Both the position numbers and the translations under genes were made by a program. A stretch of 64,000 bases of DNA. It comes from Bradyrhizobium sp. WSM471. GTDB taxonomy: Bacteria; Pseudomonadota; Alphaproteobacteria; Rhizobiales; Xanthobacteraceae. Where the stretch lies: contig NZ_CM001442.1 of assembly GCF_000244915.1 (NCBI RefSeq), forward strand, positions 6,708,012 to 6,772,011, read 5' to 3'. This document shows positions 8,651-17,780 of this stretch, piece after piece (the first letter of the stretch is position 1; every line of letters starts with the position of its first letter). Under the pieces are notes generated by a model. It was not told the DNA's origin and ran no database searches. It saw nothing but the letters and a program-made list of their open reading frames with translations.

Positions 8651-10260
8651 GCCGCCTGCGCCGCGAGGCCTTGCTGTTGCGCAATCTTCCAGTTCCAGGG
8701 CAGCAGCTCATCGAGCCTGTGGGCGGGGTGGATGGCGATGCGAGCGAGTACATCGGCAAGCCAGACCTGAGGATCGACGTCGTTCATCTTCGCAGAGACG
8801 ATGAGGCTATACATGGCGGCGGCACGACGCCCTCCGCGGTCGGACCCGCAGAATAACCAAGACTTTCTGCCCAATGCGATGCCGCGCAGCGCTCTTTCGG
8901 CGGCGTTGTTCGAGAGACAGACGCGGCCATCGTCGAGGAAGCGTGTGAAGGAGCCCCAGCGCTTGAACATGTAGTTCATGGCCTTGGCCAGATCGTGACC
9001 GCGGGAGAGCTTGGCGCACTGCTCACGCATATAGGCTTCCAGATCGGCAACCAACGGAGCGCTCTGCGCCTGGCGGACAGCCTCTCGGTGGTCGGCGCCT
9101 TGGCCATTGATCGTGCGCTCGATTGCGAAGAGGGCGTCGATGCGACGCACGATCTCGATCGCAATCGGCGAGAGGGCGATCTCCTTCTTGCCAGCAGCCT
9201 TACGTCGCGCGTTTTCCTCAAGATCCGCCATGGCGAAGAACAGGCGCCGGGCATGCACCCAACAGGCCGCCTCCCTGATAGGCCCAGGACTTCGCGGGGG
9301 CTCGTAGAGTTTGGTGTATCCGCCGAAGGCGTCGGCCTGCAGGATACCGCTATAGTTGGCCAGATGCGCCTGCGGATGCTCGCCCCTTCGATCGCGCGAG
9401 TAATAGAACATTGCCGCCGGCGGATCTGAGCCGCCGAAGGGGCGGTCGTCCTTTACATAGACCCAGCATCGAGCGACATCGCACTTGCCCAAGGCCAGCA
9501 CGGGCACGGTGGTGTCGTCGCCGTGGAGGCGTTCGGATGCCATGACGTGGGCTTCCAACAGACGCAACAGCGGCTCCAATACCGTGCAGCACGCTCCGAC
9601 GGCGTCGGCTGCGGTCGACAGACTGATCGGCACGCCTTCCAACGCGTAACGCTCGGTTTGCCGGTTCAGAGGCTGATGCTGGCCGAACTTCTCATAGAGC
9701 AGCATGGCCAGCAGGCTCGGCCCCGCCCACCCTCGCGGGATCACATGGAATGGCGCCGGTGCCTGGCTGATCTTCTCGCAGTCGCGGCAAGAGAACTTCT
9801 CGCGCACCGTCTCGATTACCTTCCACTGACGCGGCACCGATTCCAGCGTTCGGGTCACATCTTCGCCGAGCTTGCGCAAGCGATTGCCGCCGCAGCATTC
9901 GCACGCCGTCGGCGGATCGATCACCACCCGCTCGCGCGGAAGGTGGTCTGGGAACGTGTTGCGCTCAGCGCGCTTGCGCGTAAATCCGTCAACCGTAGTC
10001 GTTTTGGCGACTGCCTGCTCCGCCGCCAATTCGTCTTCCGTCGCGTTAGCTTCCAATTCTTCGAAGGTAAGCGCCAGCTGGTCGATCAACCGCGCCGAGC
10101 GCTCCGATTTCTGGCCGTAAACCTGGCGCTCGAGCTTCGCTATCCGCAAGGTCTGCTGCACAATCAGCGCGGCGTCCTCCGACGCCTTTGCCCGCGCTAC
10201 CGCCAGCTCCGCTTTCAGCGCGGCGTTTTCTTCGGCAAGAGCGGCGCGATCAGCATCCAT
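8647..10260 (-). CDS. tnpC: IS66 transposase TnpC
   Basis: The 537-residue protein has an N-terminal coiled-coil/leucine-rich segment, a zinc-binding region (CECCGGNRLRKLG with CRDCEK about 40 residues later), then the DDE transposase domain: LHGDDTTVPVL with the first Asp, LQADAFGGYTKLY with the second, and the region around NNAAERALRGIALGRKSWLF with the final Glu. It ends HPAHRLDELLPWNWK, the family signature. Length is normal for IS66 and no interruption is seen. It performs DNA cleavage and strand transfer for the element. Confidence 0.95.
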   Translation of the reverse strand: MDADRAALAEENAALKAELAVARAKASEDAALIVQQTLRIAKLERQVYGQKSERSARLIDQLALTFEELEANATEDELAAEQAVAKTTTVDGFTRKRAERNTFPDHLPRERVVIDPPTACECCGGNRLRKLGEDVTRTLESVPRQWKVIETVREKFSCRDCEKISQAPAPFHVIPRGWAGPSLLAMLLYEKFGQHQPLNRQTERYALEGVPISLSTAADAVGACCTVLEPLLRLLEAHVMASERLHGDDTTVPVLALGKCDVARCWVYVKDDRPFGGSDPPAAMFYYSRDRRGEHPQAHLANYSGILQADAFGGYTKLYEPPRSPGPIREAACWVHARRLFFAMADLEENARRKAAGKKEIALSPIAIEIVRRIDALFAIERTINGQGADHREAVRQAQSAPLVADLEAYMREQCAKLSRGHDLAKAMNYMFKRWGSFTRFLDDGRVCLSNNAAERALRGIALGRKSWLFCGSDRGGRRAAAMYSLIVSAKMNDVDPQVWLADVLARIAIHPAHRLDELLPWNWKIAQQQGLAAQAA

Positions 10261-10332
10261 GAGACGAAGTGAATCATAGTTTTAGTGATTTGCGGCACCC
10301 CAAAATACGCGGGTTTCCACATTTTTCTTCGC

Positions 10333-10680
10333 TCATCCCGCCCTTGTCGGCCGCCACGTCAGTTGTGGATTGCGCCAATCGATCCCTTCGAGCATGTACG
10401 CCATCTGCGCCGCCGAGATCGACACCGCGTCACCTGACGCCGAAGGCCAGATGAACTTTCCGCGATCCAAGCGTTTCGCATAGAGCGACAGCCCGATCCC
10501 GTCATGCCAGAGGATCTTTGCCAAATCGCCACGCCGGCCTCGGAAGATATAGAGATCTCCGGCGTGGGGATCCCGCTTCAGGCTCTCCTGAACCTGCAAA
10601 GCCAGACCCTGCATGCCGCGACGCATGTCGGTGTGGCCGGTTGCGATCCAGACTCTGACGCCACCCGGTATCGGGATCAT
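10333..10680 (-). CDS. tnpB: IS66 accessory protein TnpB
   Basis: This 115-residue protein reads MIPIPGGVRVWIATGHTDMR, GMQGLALQVQESLKRDPHAG, LYIFRGRRGDLAKILWHDG and CLYAKRL-like LSLYAKRLDRGKFIWP. These are the conserved blocks of IS66 Orf2 (TnpB), which is needed for transposition though its biochemical role is unclear. It starts inside the stop of tnpA (ATGA overlap), as usual in this family. Confidence 0.93.
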   Translation of the reverse strand: MIPIPGGVRVWIATGHTDMRRGMQGLALQVQESLKRDPHAGDLYIFRGRRGDLAKILWHDGIGLSLYAKRLDRGKFIWPSASGDAVSISAAQMAYMLEGIDWRNPQLTWRPTRAG

Positions 10681-11066
10681 CGCCGGCTCAGAACATCAAG
10701 GACCCGCCCCAACGCGTCAGCATCGACGTTCTCGTCAACGCTGACACGCTTGCCGCCACCGAGTTCGATCTCGATCAGGCCCCGGCGCCTCCGGGGCGAA
10801 ATCACCGCTGGGGCTTCAATCGATGGAACGCTTTCGGTCGCACCCGGGGTGAGCTGAACAGGGACAAGCTTCGGTCCCGCCGAAACGACACTCGCCAGGC
10901 GCGCCCGCCGCCGCCACGTGAACACCAAACTCGTCGAAATGCCGTGCCGCCGCGCGATCTCCGTCACAACCGCGCCGGGCGCCAGCGTCTCTTCGATGAT
11001 CCGCATCTTATCGTCGCGAGACCAGCGACGACGACGCTCAACCCCGCCCAGGACCTCTACCCGCAT
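10677..11066 (-). CDS. tnpA: IS66 accessory protein TnpA (Orf1)
   Basis: This 129-residue protein contains a helix-turn-helix of the transposase IS3/IS911-like type: RRWSRDDKMRIIEETLAPGA, VVTEIARRHGISTSLVFTWR. The C-terminal part is a linker ending LGRVLDVLSRR. It probably binds the element ends. A perfect 16-bp palindrome lies 10 bp upstream of its start. Confidence 0.92.
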   Translation of the reverse strand: MRVEVLGGVERRRRWSRDDKMRIIEETLAPGAVVTEIARRHGISTSLVFTWRRRARLASVVSAGPKLVPVQLTPGATESVPSIEAPAVISPRRRRGLIEIELGGGKRVSVDENVDADALGRVLDVLSRR

Positions 11067-11075
11067 CTACCGACC

Positions 11076-11091
11076 TTAAGGCTAGCCTTAA
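11076..11091. promoter_or_regulatory. 16-bp perfect palindrome before IS66 tnpA
   Basis: TTAAGGCTAGCCTTAA reads the same on both strands and lies 10 bp upstream of the tnpA start. It may be a binding site for a regulator of the element, or simply part of its end. Confidence 0.4.
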
Positions 11092-11291
11092 AGCTAGATC
11101 CTCGTCGGATACCTGCAACTCAACAAGGCGGCCCACCCCGGAGGAATACAATGAATCCGACAAACGTGCCTTTGATGTTTTCAGACCCAAGGACGAGGCC
11201 GCCGGCCGCCTTCGATTGGGCCGGCTCCTGGACCGTCTTGACCATCTCGTCGAAAATGATCGCGCTCGGTTCCGCCCTCTTCCATGATTTT

Positions 11292-11573
11292 TTATCCGGA
11301 GTGGCAAGAGCACCGAGCGTTGGCGCGCAGCTCGGAAACCATCCGCCTCGCTGCCGTCAGCCAGATGGAGCATGGGGCAATGGAGACGGCGCCGCCATTT
11401 GAGAAGAGCCGCGAAATGCGATCGCGCAAGTTCGCCACGGCAGCGCCGCCGGGATAGCCGCGCCAGTCGCCAATCGGCCCGTCATCCTTGACGTGGGTTT
11501 CGCTGTGGTCGCTGTGACCAAAGCGGCCGACGAAGTCCGATTTATTTTCGTTCTTCGCCGGCTTCTGATTCAT
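11292..11573 (-). CDS. Hypothetical protein (93 aa), possibly a gene fragment
   Basis: The frame begins MNQKPAKNENKSDFVGRFGH and contains DGPIGDWRGYPGGAAVANLR, a composition that looks coding. It ends abruptly in ARCSCHSG. Another frame just downstream (DEMVKTVQEPAQSKAAGGLV) also looks coding, so a frameshifted longer gene is possible. I do not recognise the family. Confidence 0.3.
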   Translation of the reverse strand: MNQKPAKNENKSDFVGRFGHSDHSETHVKDDGPIGDWRGYPGGAAVANLRDRISRLFSNGGAVSIAPCSIWLTAARRMVSELRANARCSCHSG

Positions 11574-11648
11574 TCGGCTGGACTGTGCAATTGAGCCACC
11601 CCGGGTTTGCCGCAGCCCATTTGCTTTAACTTACGCCGCCATGATGAC

Positions 11649-11745
11649 TTGAATTCGTTGGAGCGCTGCAAGGCAAACGCGTGAATGAGGCGGCAGATTT
11701 ATCTATGCCCTTCCATAGCGAGCCGCAGCGACTTCGGGATGCGCT
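11649..11745. repeat. Direct repeat, copy 2 (ybgC 3' end plus downstream flank)
   Basis: This aligns with 751-846 in the same orientation. Here it covers the true 3' end of the intact ybgC and about 50 bp beyond its stop. Confidence 0.7.
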
Positions 11746-12142
11746 GCGCCTTTCCAGCTGAGATAAACGCTACCCGTACACGTGCTGTGACCAGGAGATC
11801 GTCGCCACGCCTGCATTCCTGCAGCAAGGCAATCGACGCGCCCCTCACCTCTTGCGGGACTGTGACGACGTCAAGAATGTCATCCAAGACCGCCGGTTTT
11901 AGAAAATCGATCGTCATCGAGCGCACAACGAAGGCAACACCGGGCGCATCGTTCTTGGCTTCTTTGAGTAATGCTTGCTGATTCGTTCCGAGCAGGCGCA
12001 AGTAGTTCGTTCTGCCGCGTTCCATGAAGCGCAAGAAATTTGCGTGATAAACAATCTGGCCGGAGTCGGTATCTTCGAAATAGACCCGGATCTGCATATG
12101 ATGGCGGCCGTCGCGAATTTCGCCATCAAGAGAGGCTCTCAC
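11699..12142 (-). CDS. ybgC: YbgC-family acyl-CoA thioesterase (hotdog fold)
   Basis: I start it at GTG 12142, which has AAGGGGA about 7 bases upstream and gives VRASLDGEIRDGRHHMQIRV; the ATG at 12100 is an alternative, and the longer frame to 12283 has no support. The 147 residues contain YFEDTDSGQIVYHANFLRFM with the catalytic Asp, RTNYLRLLGTNQQALLKEA, FVVRSMTIDFLKPAVLDDIL and RVAFISAGKAQRIPKSLR. Members hydrolyse acyl-CoA thioesters in the cytoplasm and are usually encoded with tolQRAB-pal. Those genes are absent here, so this is a displaced or horizontally acquired copy; the chimeric ybgC at 342-857 carries a piece of a related copy. Confidence 0.85.
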   Translation of the reverse strand: MRASLDGEIRDGRHHMQIRVYFEDTDSGQIVYHANFLRFMERGRTNYLRLLGTNQQALLKEAKNDAPGVAFVVRSMTIDFLKPAVLDDILDVVTVPQEVRGASIALLQECRRGDDLLVTARVRVAFISAGKAQRIPKSLRLAMEGHR

Positions 12143-12383
12143 GGTGTGGTCCCCTTGCTGCCCTTTTGGGACCCATTGTCTCGCACAAAGGCGCGTTCCA
12201 GAGCAAGCGCCGAGGGGCTTTGGCTTTGTTCGCGCAGTCGGAGCTCCGGCGCACCGCCGCGTGGGTGCTGCGCGTGCCCTCAACAGATCAACAACTTAGT
12301 AGCTCGGCCTGATCTTCGGGGTGATGACGAACTGCCCTTTTGGCCTGCGATTTGCCTGCCGGTGTGGCGCTGGCACGTCAGTG

Positions 12384-12425
12384 TTGGATACTAGGGAGGT
12401 CCGCTTGGATACTAGAGAGGTCCGC
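12384..12425. repeat. Two tandem 21-bp repeats upstream of the oxidoreductase
   Basis: TTGGATACTAGGGAGGTCCG-C is followed directly by the same 21 bases with one change (G to A). The pair lies 75 bp before the oxidoreductase start and might be a regulator site or a slippage duplication. Confidence 0.6.
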
Positions 12426-12499
12426 CAGAACTTAGCGGTATTCACGATGGCTGCTGGAGCTCGGGTCGATCAAGAAGCTACTTGTAAGAGGATTGGCGG

Positions 12500-13783
12500 A
12501 TGCGAAACAATCGACGATCACACGGACTGTGGGTGCTGACTGCGCCACCAGCGCCACAAACTGCTCCACTTACTGATGAAATTGCAGCGGATATCGTCGT
12601 GATTGGCGGTGGATATACCGGGCTGTCGGCGGCCCTTCATCTAGCTGAAGGTGGAGCGCGTGTTGCGCTTTTGGAGGCGTCTGAAATAGGATTCGGCGGG
12701 TCCGGGCGGAACGTCGGACTCGTGAATGCGGGCATGTGGCTCATGCCTGAGTCGCTTCCGGCCGCGCTCCGCGCGCCTTTTGGAGAACGGTTACTTGAAC
12801 AGCTCGGCCGCGGACCGCAGACGGTATTCGAGCTCATCGAAAAGCACCACATCGAATGTGAAGTCGAACGTGCCGGCACCTTGCATTGTGCGGTCGGACG
12901 TAAGGGCTTGGAGGAGGTTGAGGCCCGTGCCGAACAGTGGCAGAAGCGTGGAGCGCCCGTCCTGGTGCTAAATGCGGAGGCAACACGCAGCAAAGTAGGC
13001 GGTGGCGACTACACCGGCGCGCTGCTCGATAAGCGCGCCGGCACCATACAGCCATTGGCTTATGTGCGAGGGTTAGCGCGGGCCGCGCTTGCGATGGGAG
13101 CCAGGATATTTACGCATAGTGAGGCCGTCATGGCGCAACAGAATGGTTTCCGCTGGAGAGTCGGCACCGAAAGCGGATCTGTAGAGGCCGACTGGGTGGT
13201 CGTCGCGACGGATGCTTATAGCAAGGGACTTTGGTCTGAGGTACGGCAGGAACAGATTCAACTGCCCTATTTCAACTTTGGCACGCCATGTCTGCCCGAT
13301 GATCTGAGAAAGTCGATCCTGCCTGAGCGGCAGGGTGTGTGGGACACTCGAGAAGTCCTCTCTTCGTTTCGTCTCGATCGCTCCGGGCGACTCGTGTTTG
13401 GCAGTGTTGGTGCGCTTGAGGGGATTGGGCGATCTATTCACCGCGCTTGGGCCCAAAGATCGTTGCACAAGCTTTTTCCAGGACTTCGGGGCGTCCAGTT
13501 TGAAACCGGCTGGTTTGGCATGATTGGAATGACCTCCGACAACTTGCCCCGGCTTCACAAGCTGGACCGCAAAGTCATCGGTTTCAGTGGCTATAACGGC
13601 CGCGGAATCGCACCAGGCACTGTGTTTGGCAGTGTTTTGGCTTCGTATGTATTGGGGCAGATCGCGGAGAACGACCTGCCGTTGCCGGTCACCGCCGTTG
13701 AAGCCCAGCGCTTTCGTGCAGCGCAGGAGGCGTTTTATACGGCGGGCTCCCAGCTTGTTCACCTGATGGATTCCTGGTTCTGA
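12500..13783 (+). CDS. FAD-dependent oxidoreductase of the DAO family
   Basis: The 427-residue protein has a Rossmann FAD site, DIVVIGGGYTGLSAALHLAE (GxGxxG at residues 36-41), with Glu59 in LLEAS to bind the ribose, followed by FGGSGRNVGLVNAGMW. Later segments DWVVVATDAYSKGLW, FSGYNGRGIAPGTVFG and the overall length are typical of the glycine oxidase / gamma-glutamylputrescine oxidase branch of the D-amino-acid oxidase family. Members oxidise amines or amino acids with FAD and release hydrogen peroxide. AGAGGA precedes the ATG. No partner gene is adjacent, so the substrate cannot be named. Confidence 0.88.
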   Translation: MRNNRRSHGLWVLTAPPAPQTAPLTDEIAADIVVIGGGYTGLSAALHLAEGGARVALLEASEIGFGGSGRNVGLVNAGMWLMPESLPAALRAPFGERLLEQLGRGPQTVFELIEKHHIECEVERAGTLHCAVGRKGLEEVEARAEQWQKRGAPVLVLNAEATRSKVGGGDYTGALLDKRAGTIQPLAYVRGLARAALAMGARIFTHSEAVMAQQNGFRWRVGTESGSVEADWVVVATDAYSKGLWSEVRQEQIQLPYFNFGTPCLPDDLRKSILPERQGVWDTREVLSSFRLDRSGRLVFGSVGALEGIGRSIHRAWAQRSLHKLFPGLRGVQFETGWFGMIGMTSDNLPRLHKLDRKVIGFSGYNGRGIAPGTVFGSVLASYVLGQIAENDLPLPVTAVEAQRFRAAQEAFYTAGSQLVHLMDSWF

Positions 13784-14939
13784 TCACCCCAGCAACCCGG
13801 TTGGCTTCACAAGCTGCCCTCGCTCGAAGCATGCCGGTCCTCGTGATGTTGTTATGATGTGTTCAAGGGCGCCGTCATGGAACTTAGCATACCTCGGGTA
13901 GACAATCGGATGGTGAAAACGACGAGCTTGCGACGGGTGACGTTCATGACTCGAGCTGTCGGTTCTCCGCCGAATGCCAGTCCGCACCGTGGAGGCGGAT
14001 CATCTCCCCGACGGATCGCTCGATGAAGACGCGCTCAACGCAAAAGCCGGCAGTGACCGAAGCCGCACTTTAAAAGGGTTTCTCGATATCGCGAGACACC
14101 AGCGCGAAGGCCCACCCCAAACTGGAAGCGCTCATGAGTTGCCGTCACGGCGGTCGAAAGGGAAGCGCCAGCCTGTGAGGCGAGTTCTGCGTCATTTCGT
14201 TTCGCTGAACCCGTCTGGAAACTCCCTTATGATGGACAGAGCAACTTCGCCTCCCTGCTTTATCCCGGCATCGTAGTGCTAGATGCCAGCGCGGCTTTCT
14301 GTTGGGGTGTCATAATTAATCCATGCGCCGAGCGCGTGCGGTGCGCGGCGAAATCTCTTCCGAATAATGAGGTTGTCCACAGGAAGCTGTGAATAGCCGG
14401 CATAAGGTTCCGCTATTTGCGGTTGCACGCCGGGAAACGTGTTCCACTGCTCGTAACGAATCGGGGAGAACCGCCAGCTTGCGACTGGCGGCCCCGATTG
14501 CCCGCGCAACGCTGCGGACTGCGGGCCAAACGCCGATGTTAGCAGCAACAGCATTACATTCGGTAAGCCCCGAGAGGTCAAGTCCGGCTTTACTCTAGTG
14601 ACAGAAGTCGAATGGCTACCTATAAGAACGCCAACTACCTACCGCAATCTAACAGCGACTGTTTCGATCAGGATCAGGGGCCGGGAGTCGCGGCTCCCTT
14701 TGCCGCTCTCTACCGATGCACGGGCTGTCATCGCGAAATCGGAATTGCAGCAGGCCACACATTGCCTCCGCAAAGCAATGATGCGCATACGTCAGCACAA
14801 GCACCATTCGATGGCGTCTGATCGTATGGGCAGATCACAATCCGAAGTGAGCGACCGACAACAGCGGAAGTCCGGTTCAGCCGGGCTTCTACACTCTTGT
14901 TTGGAGATGCCCATTCAGGCGAGAGTACTTGAGAATGAG
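13784..14939. other. No recognisable gene
   Basis: About 1.15 kb after the oxidoreductase. A minus-strand frame at 14279-14581 and a plus-strand frame at 13974-14276 are open but have no family motif. Probably decayed sequence. Confidence 0.4.
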
Positions 14940-15322
14940 CTAGAAGTATTTCGCGGCCGGGTCTTCAGCATCTTCCACTTCCGGCATCATTACTTTCGAT
15001 GCATCGGACAGCGAGCCGCCAATGGAATTCAGCATCATTCTGAGAAGATTCAGAGCTTTCGCAAACGTCTTCGCCTCCGATTTGCCGCGCAACCAGCCCA
15101 CTTGCCATTGCCACTAGCGTCCGGTGGCTCCGGGTTGAACCATCGAAGGTCATCAGACAGCGTTCGCCGCGCCTCGCGCTCGTGCGGTTTGCCTAAGCAT
15201 TTCGGCGGTTCGCCTAACGGACCCAAGCCGTTTGGCTCTCTGCGGCCCGAAAATCGTTTTGGATTCTTGCGAGTGCGGCCGGTCGCCCGGGCTTTGCTGA
15301 GAGGAACGCATGCGCGTGCCAT
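14940..15322 (-). pseudogene. Phage terminase small subunit, frameshifted
   Basis: From ATG 15322 the frame gives GRTRKNPKRFSGRREPNGLG and PLGEPPKCLGKP, typical of the start of P27-type terminase small subunits. After a shift near 15150 it continues as RSHRTLVAMASGLVARQIGG, and after another shift as LRMMLNSIGGSLSDASKVMM followed by EDPAAKYF and a stop at 14940. The three pieces in order make one small terminase of about 125 residues, broken by at least two frameshifts. It is the only phage packaging gene here, so it is a prophage relic. Confidence 0.7.
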
Positions 15323-15530
15323 TGAAATTCATTCCTTTATATAAATTGGGTATGGGGACTCCATTTGCAGCTGTGCGCGTGAACGACCCGGTCTGTGTTT
15401 GGGTTGGCCGTTCTGTGCCTTTCGAGATGCCCTACCCATGTGGAACCACGCGAGCGCGACAAAGATTGCAATCAGGTGCATGCTCCGAACAAACATCTTC
15501 TCGGAAGCAACGGCAATACGGGCAACGGCG

Positions 15531-15740
15531 ATGAATGAAGTTACGATGCTCAACGCGGAGTTAGATCGCTGCAAGGCTGAGCTGAGGGACCTTAACGCGA
15601 AGATGAGCTCAATTTCCTGCACGCAGCCGGTGGACATGACCGCAGTCGAGGACGTGGCGAGGCGAATTCGCCAAATTGCCGAACGGGTCGAAGTCTTGAC
15701 GCGCACCATCCTCCACGGTCCACAAGCCGGAACACAATAA
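15531..15740 (+). CDS. Small coiled-coil hypothetical protein (69 aa)
   Basis: From ATG 15531: MNEVTMLNAELDRCKAELRD, LNAKMSS, DMTAVEDVARRIRQIAERVE. The heptad-like Leu/Ile spacing suggests a helical hairpin. The ribosome site is weak and I do not recognise a family, so coding status is moderate at best. Confidence 0.4.
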   Translation: MNEVTMLNAELDRCKAELRDLNAKMSSISCTQPVDMTAVEDVARRIRQIAERVEVLTRTILHGPQAGTQ

Positions 15741-16337
15741 GGCTGCCAGGAGCGCTGCCGGGCGGCCAGTTACAAAGTTAACCCGGCAGGGAGATGCCCA
15801 GGTTAGATCATATTTCTAAGCCTTGCGTGTTCTTGCAGCAGCTCAACTTCTTCTGTCTGAGCCCCTGTTGCTTTCGTCAACTGTCGGCCACTTAATCTTG
15901 CGAAGCGATTCGCGATCACCGTAGGTCGCAGGAACGTGCGCTTTTAGATGACGTAACGTGCGCGACACGCGATGCAGCTTCTGCGCTGCTACGGTCGAAA
16001 ATGTCTTAAGCGGGCAGATATTCTGGCGGGAATTGTGCGAGGGCTTTAGCCTCTTCGCCCTGCCCGTGCGTTGGATGTAACCGTTGACATAAGTGCGATG
16101 GCAAGGGCCGCGTCCCCAAGCCGGATGATGAGCGGACCTGAGGCGCATTCAGCGAAGCTCGAGTCTGCCAAGGACCGCGAGTGCTCGCCACGAAAGATCG
16201 CTTCGCGGTCCTCAAATCGCGTGTTGCTCAGGCAGTCGCCTGCCGAAGCCCGACTTCCCCATGCCAACCGGAGCGTCTTCAGCGCAAAGGCCCCGTCTCC
16301 ATGGAGCGCCGCCCGCGAACACTTGCGAATGGCGCCT
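15741..16337. other. No recognisable gene
   Basis: About 600 bp. Short open frames on both strands show no family motif. Confidence 0.4.
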
Positions 16338-16590
16338 CCTTCATACTCAACATTTCGCGTTGTCGTGTTCAGCCGTATCCGGCTGAAGACGTTAATGTCG
16401 GAGACCAGACATTAACGCGCGAGTATTCCGTCGCCTGAGCCGAAGAACATGGTTTTGCCCTCTTCAAGCGGGGCTCGCAAATGGCTTTGGTGGCACGTGG
16501 ATTGCTGGGACACCGAAAAGAGCCCGTACGATCATGACGGCCTCGCAGTCGCCGGCCCAGGAGTCCAAATGAAACTTGCTCGATTGATCG
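16338..16590. repeat. 253-bp direct repeat, copy 1
   Basis: The block aligns with 21102-21354 over its whole length at about 85-90 percent identity by eye. Shared stretches include TGTTCAGCCG, GGCTGAAGACGTTAATGTCG, ACATGGTTTTGCCCTCTTCA, TTTGGTGGCACGTGGATTGC and AACTTGCTCGATTGATCG (one variant base). The frames inside differ between copies by indels, so it does not look like a conserved gene. Confidence 0.75.
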
Positions 16591-16727
16591 CGGGCGTCAA
16601 TCATCTCCATTCTCGCCAGCATTTCAACTCATCTAGGGTGTCGATGCCCATGCCGTAGTAGTTCGGTGCTACTATACGTGGCGAACGACGGTGGCACCCG
16701 CACGGAATCTATGCTTAAGGTCAGATC

Positions 16728-17414
16728 ATGAAACCGGTTCTCGTCTTCGATTGGAATGGAACGTTGCTCGATGATGCATACGCACTGCTCGAAACCACCA
16801 ATGCAATTCTAGATCGCTTTGGTCGTACAACGATCGACATGAAGACGCTTCGGGAACATTGCGACGTTCCGCTGTCTCTTCTTTATCGCAGCCTCGGACT
16901 ATCGCGAGACGAGCTTGCGACGGTGGATCGCGATGGGAGTGCAATGTTTCACGACGCCTATGAGGCTCTTGCGGGCAGAGCCGATCTACGCGAGGGCGCG
17001 CGCAGAGTCTTGGAGTTGGCGCGCCGAGAAGGGGCTTCGTCCATCATCGTGAGCAACCATATAGCCGACCCTCTGCGCTACCAATTGAGAAGACTTGGAA
17101 TCAATGACTGCATCGACGATGTGCTCGCGTTCGAAAGCCGCGACACGCAATACAAATCGACAAGCAAAGGAGAGCGACTTCGTCTATACATGCAGAAGAA
17201 CAACTTGAAACCAGCGTCAACTTTCATCATCGGCGATATGCCGATCGAAACGGATATTGCACGGAATCTCGGACTGATAAGTATAGCCATTACCGGGGGA
17301 TTTGTTTCCGAGGCGCGCCTGCAAGCGGCGCATCCAGACTACACGATTAACAACCTTCATGAGCTGTTGCCAATCTTACGAAGCTACGGTTTTTTTGGAA
17401 TGCACAAATCATGA
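16728..17414 (+). CDS. HAD-superfamily phosphatase (phosphoglycolate phosphatase-like)
   Basis: The 228-residue protein has motif I VLVFDWNGTLLDD with the nucleophile Asp8; the second position of the usual DxD is Asn10, seen in a subset of HAD phosphatases. A helical cap follows (ILDRFGRTTIDMKTLREHCD), then motif II IIVSNH, a basic residue region and motif IV FIIGDMPIETDIARNLGLIS. Such enzymes remove phosphate from small metabolites in the cytoplasm. The Asn at the general acid/base position may change activity. It stands alone, 137 bp after the 253-bp repeat. Substrate unknown. Confidence 0.82.
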   Translation: MKPVLVFDWNGTLLDDAYALLETTNAILDRFGRTTIDMKTLREHCDVPLSLLYRSLGLSRDELATVDRDGSAMFHDAYEALAGRADLREGARRVLELARREGASSIIVSNHIADPLRYQLRRLGINDCIDDVLAFESRDTQYKSTSKGERLRLYMQKNNLKPASTFIIGDMPIETDIARNLGLISIAITGGFVSEARLQAAHPDYTINNLHELLPILRSYGFFGMHKS

Positions 17415-17772
17415 TCGGCGAAGATCACCGCACAGCGTCTGTAAAACCTTGATCATATCGTCCATGTTGAACGAGTTTATCTCGGCGATTCGAACTCCGC
17501 CTTCGACATCGCACGCGTCGCATGGCTCAACTCAGTCGCGAGTCCAACATCTGCAATACCGAACCCGTAATCGGGTACCTGCCGCACTCTCGGCATTCCA
17601 GGCGCCTGTAGTCGTCACCGGTGGACTGCTCGAGGCTTGACGATGCCAGATCGAACAATAACCCATCTCTCACCCACACATTGCCGCTCTTACGACCTCA
17701 GCGATCCCAGATAGTCGAGCGTGTTGGCAAGCGTCACATTGTAGAATCGGAGAGCAACTTCACCCCGTGCGT
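17415..17772. other. No recognisable gene
   Basis: About 360 bp between the HAD gene and the ISL3 element. Nothing recognised. Confidence 0.4.
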
Positions 17773-17780
17773 CGAACGCT
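17773..17780. repeat. Left target-site duplication of the ISL3 element
   Basis: CGAACGCT here is repeated at 19435-19442 immediately after the other end. ISL3 elements make 8-bp duplications. A ninth base (G) also matches, so the exact junction is uncertain by one base. Confidence 0.75.

Larger units (their letters stand above)
8354..11066 (-). mobile_element. IS66-family insertion sequence, apparently intact genes
   Basis: It has the standard IS66 order tnpA-tnpB-tnpC on the minus strand, plus a small accessory gene after tnpC. tnpA and tnpB overlap by 4 bp (ATGA type), tnpB and tnpC are 72 bp apart, and tnpC overlaps the accessory gene by 4 bp. All four frames are uninterrupted, so the element could be active. 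The coordinates given are those of the genes; the real ends lie outside and were not resolved. Confidence 0.85.

Noticed and set aside
8280..11160. Terminal inverted repeats and target duplication of the IS66 element
   Set aside because: I compared both flanks and found no pair good enough to report, so the element ends are left open.
14598..15344. 248-codon plus-strand frame
   Set aside because: It is mostly antisense to the terminase relic, which has clear family similarity; the frame itself has none.
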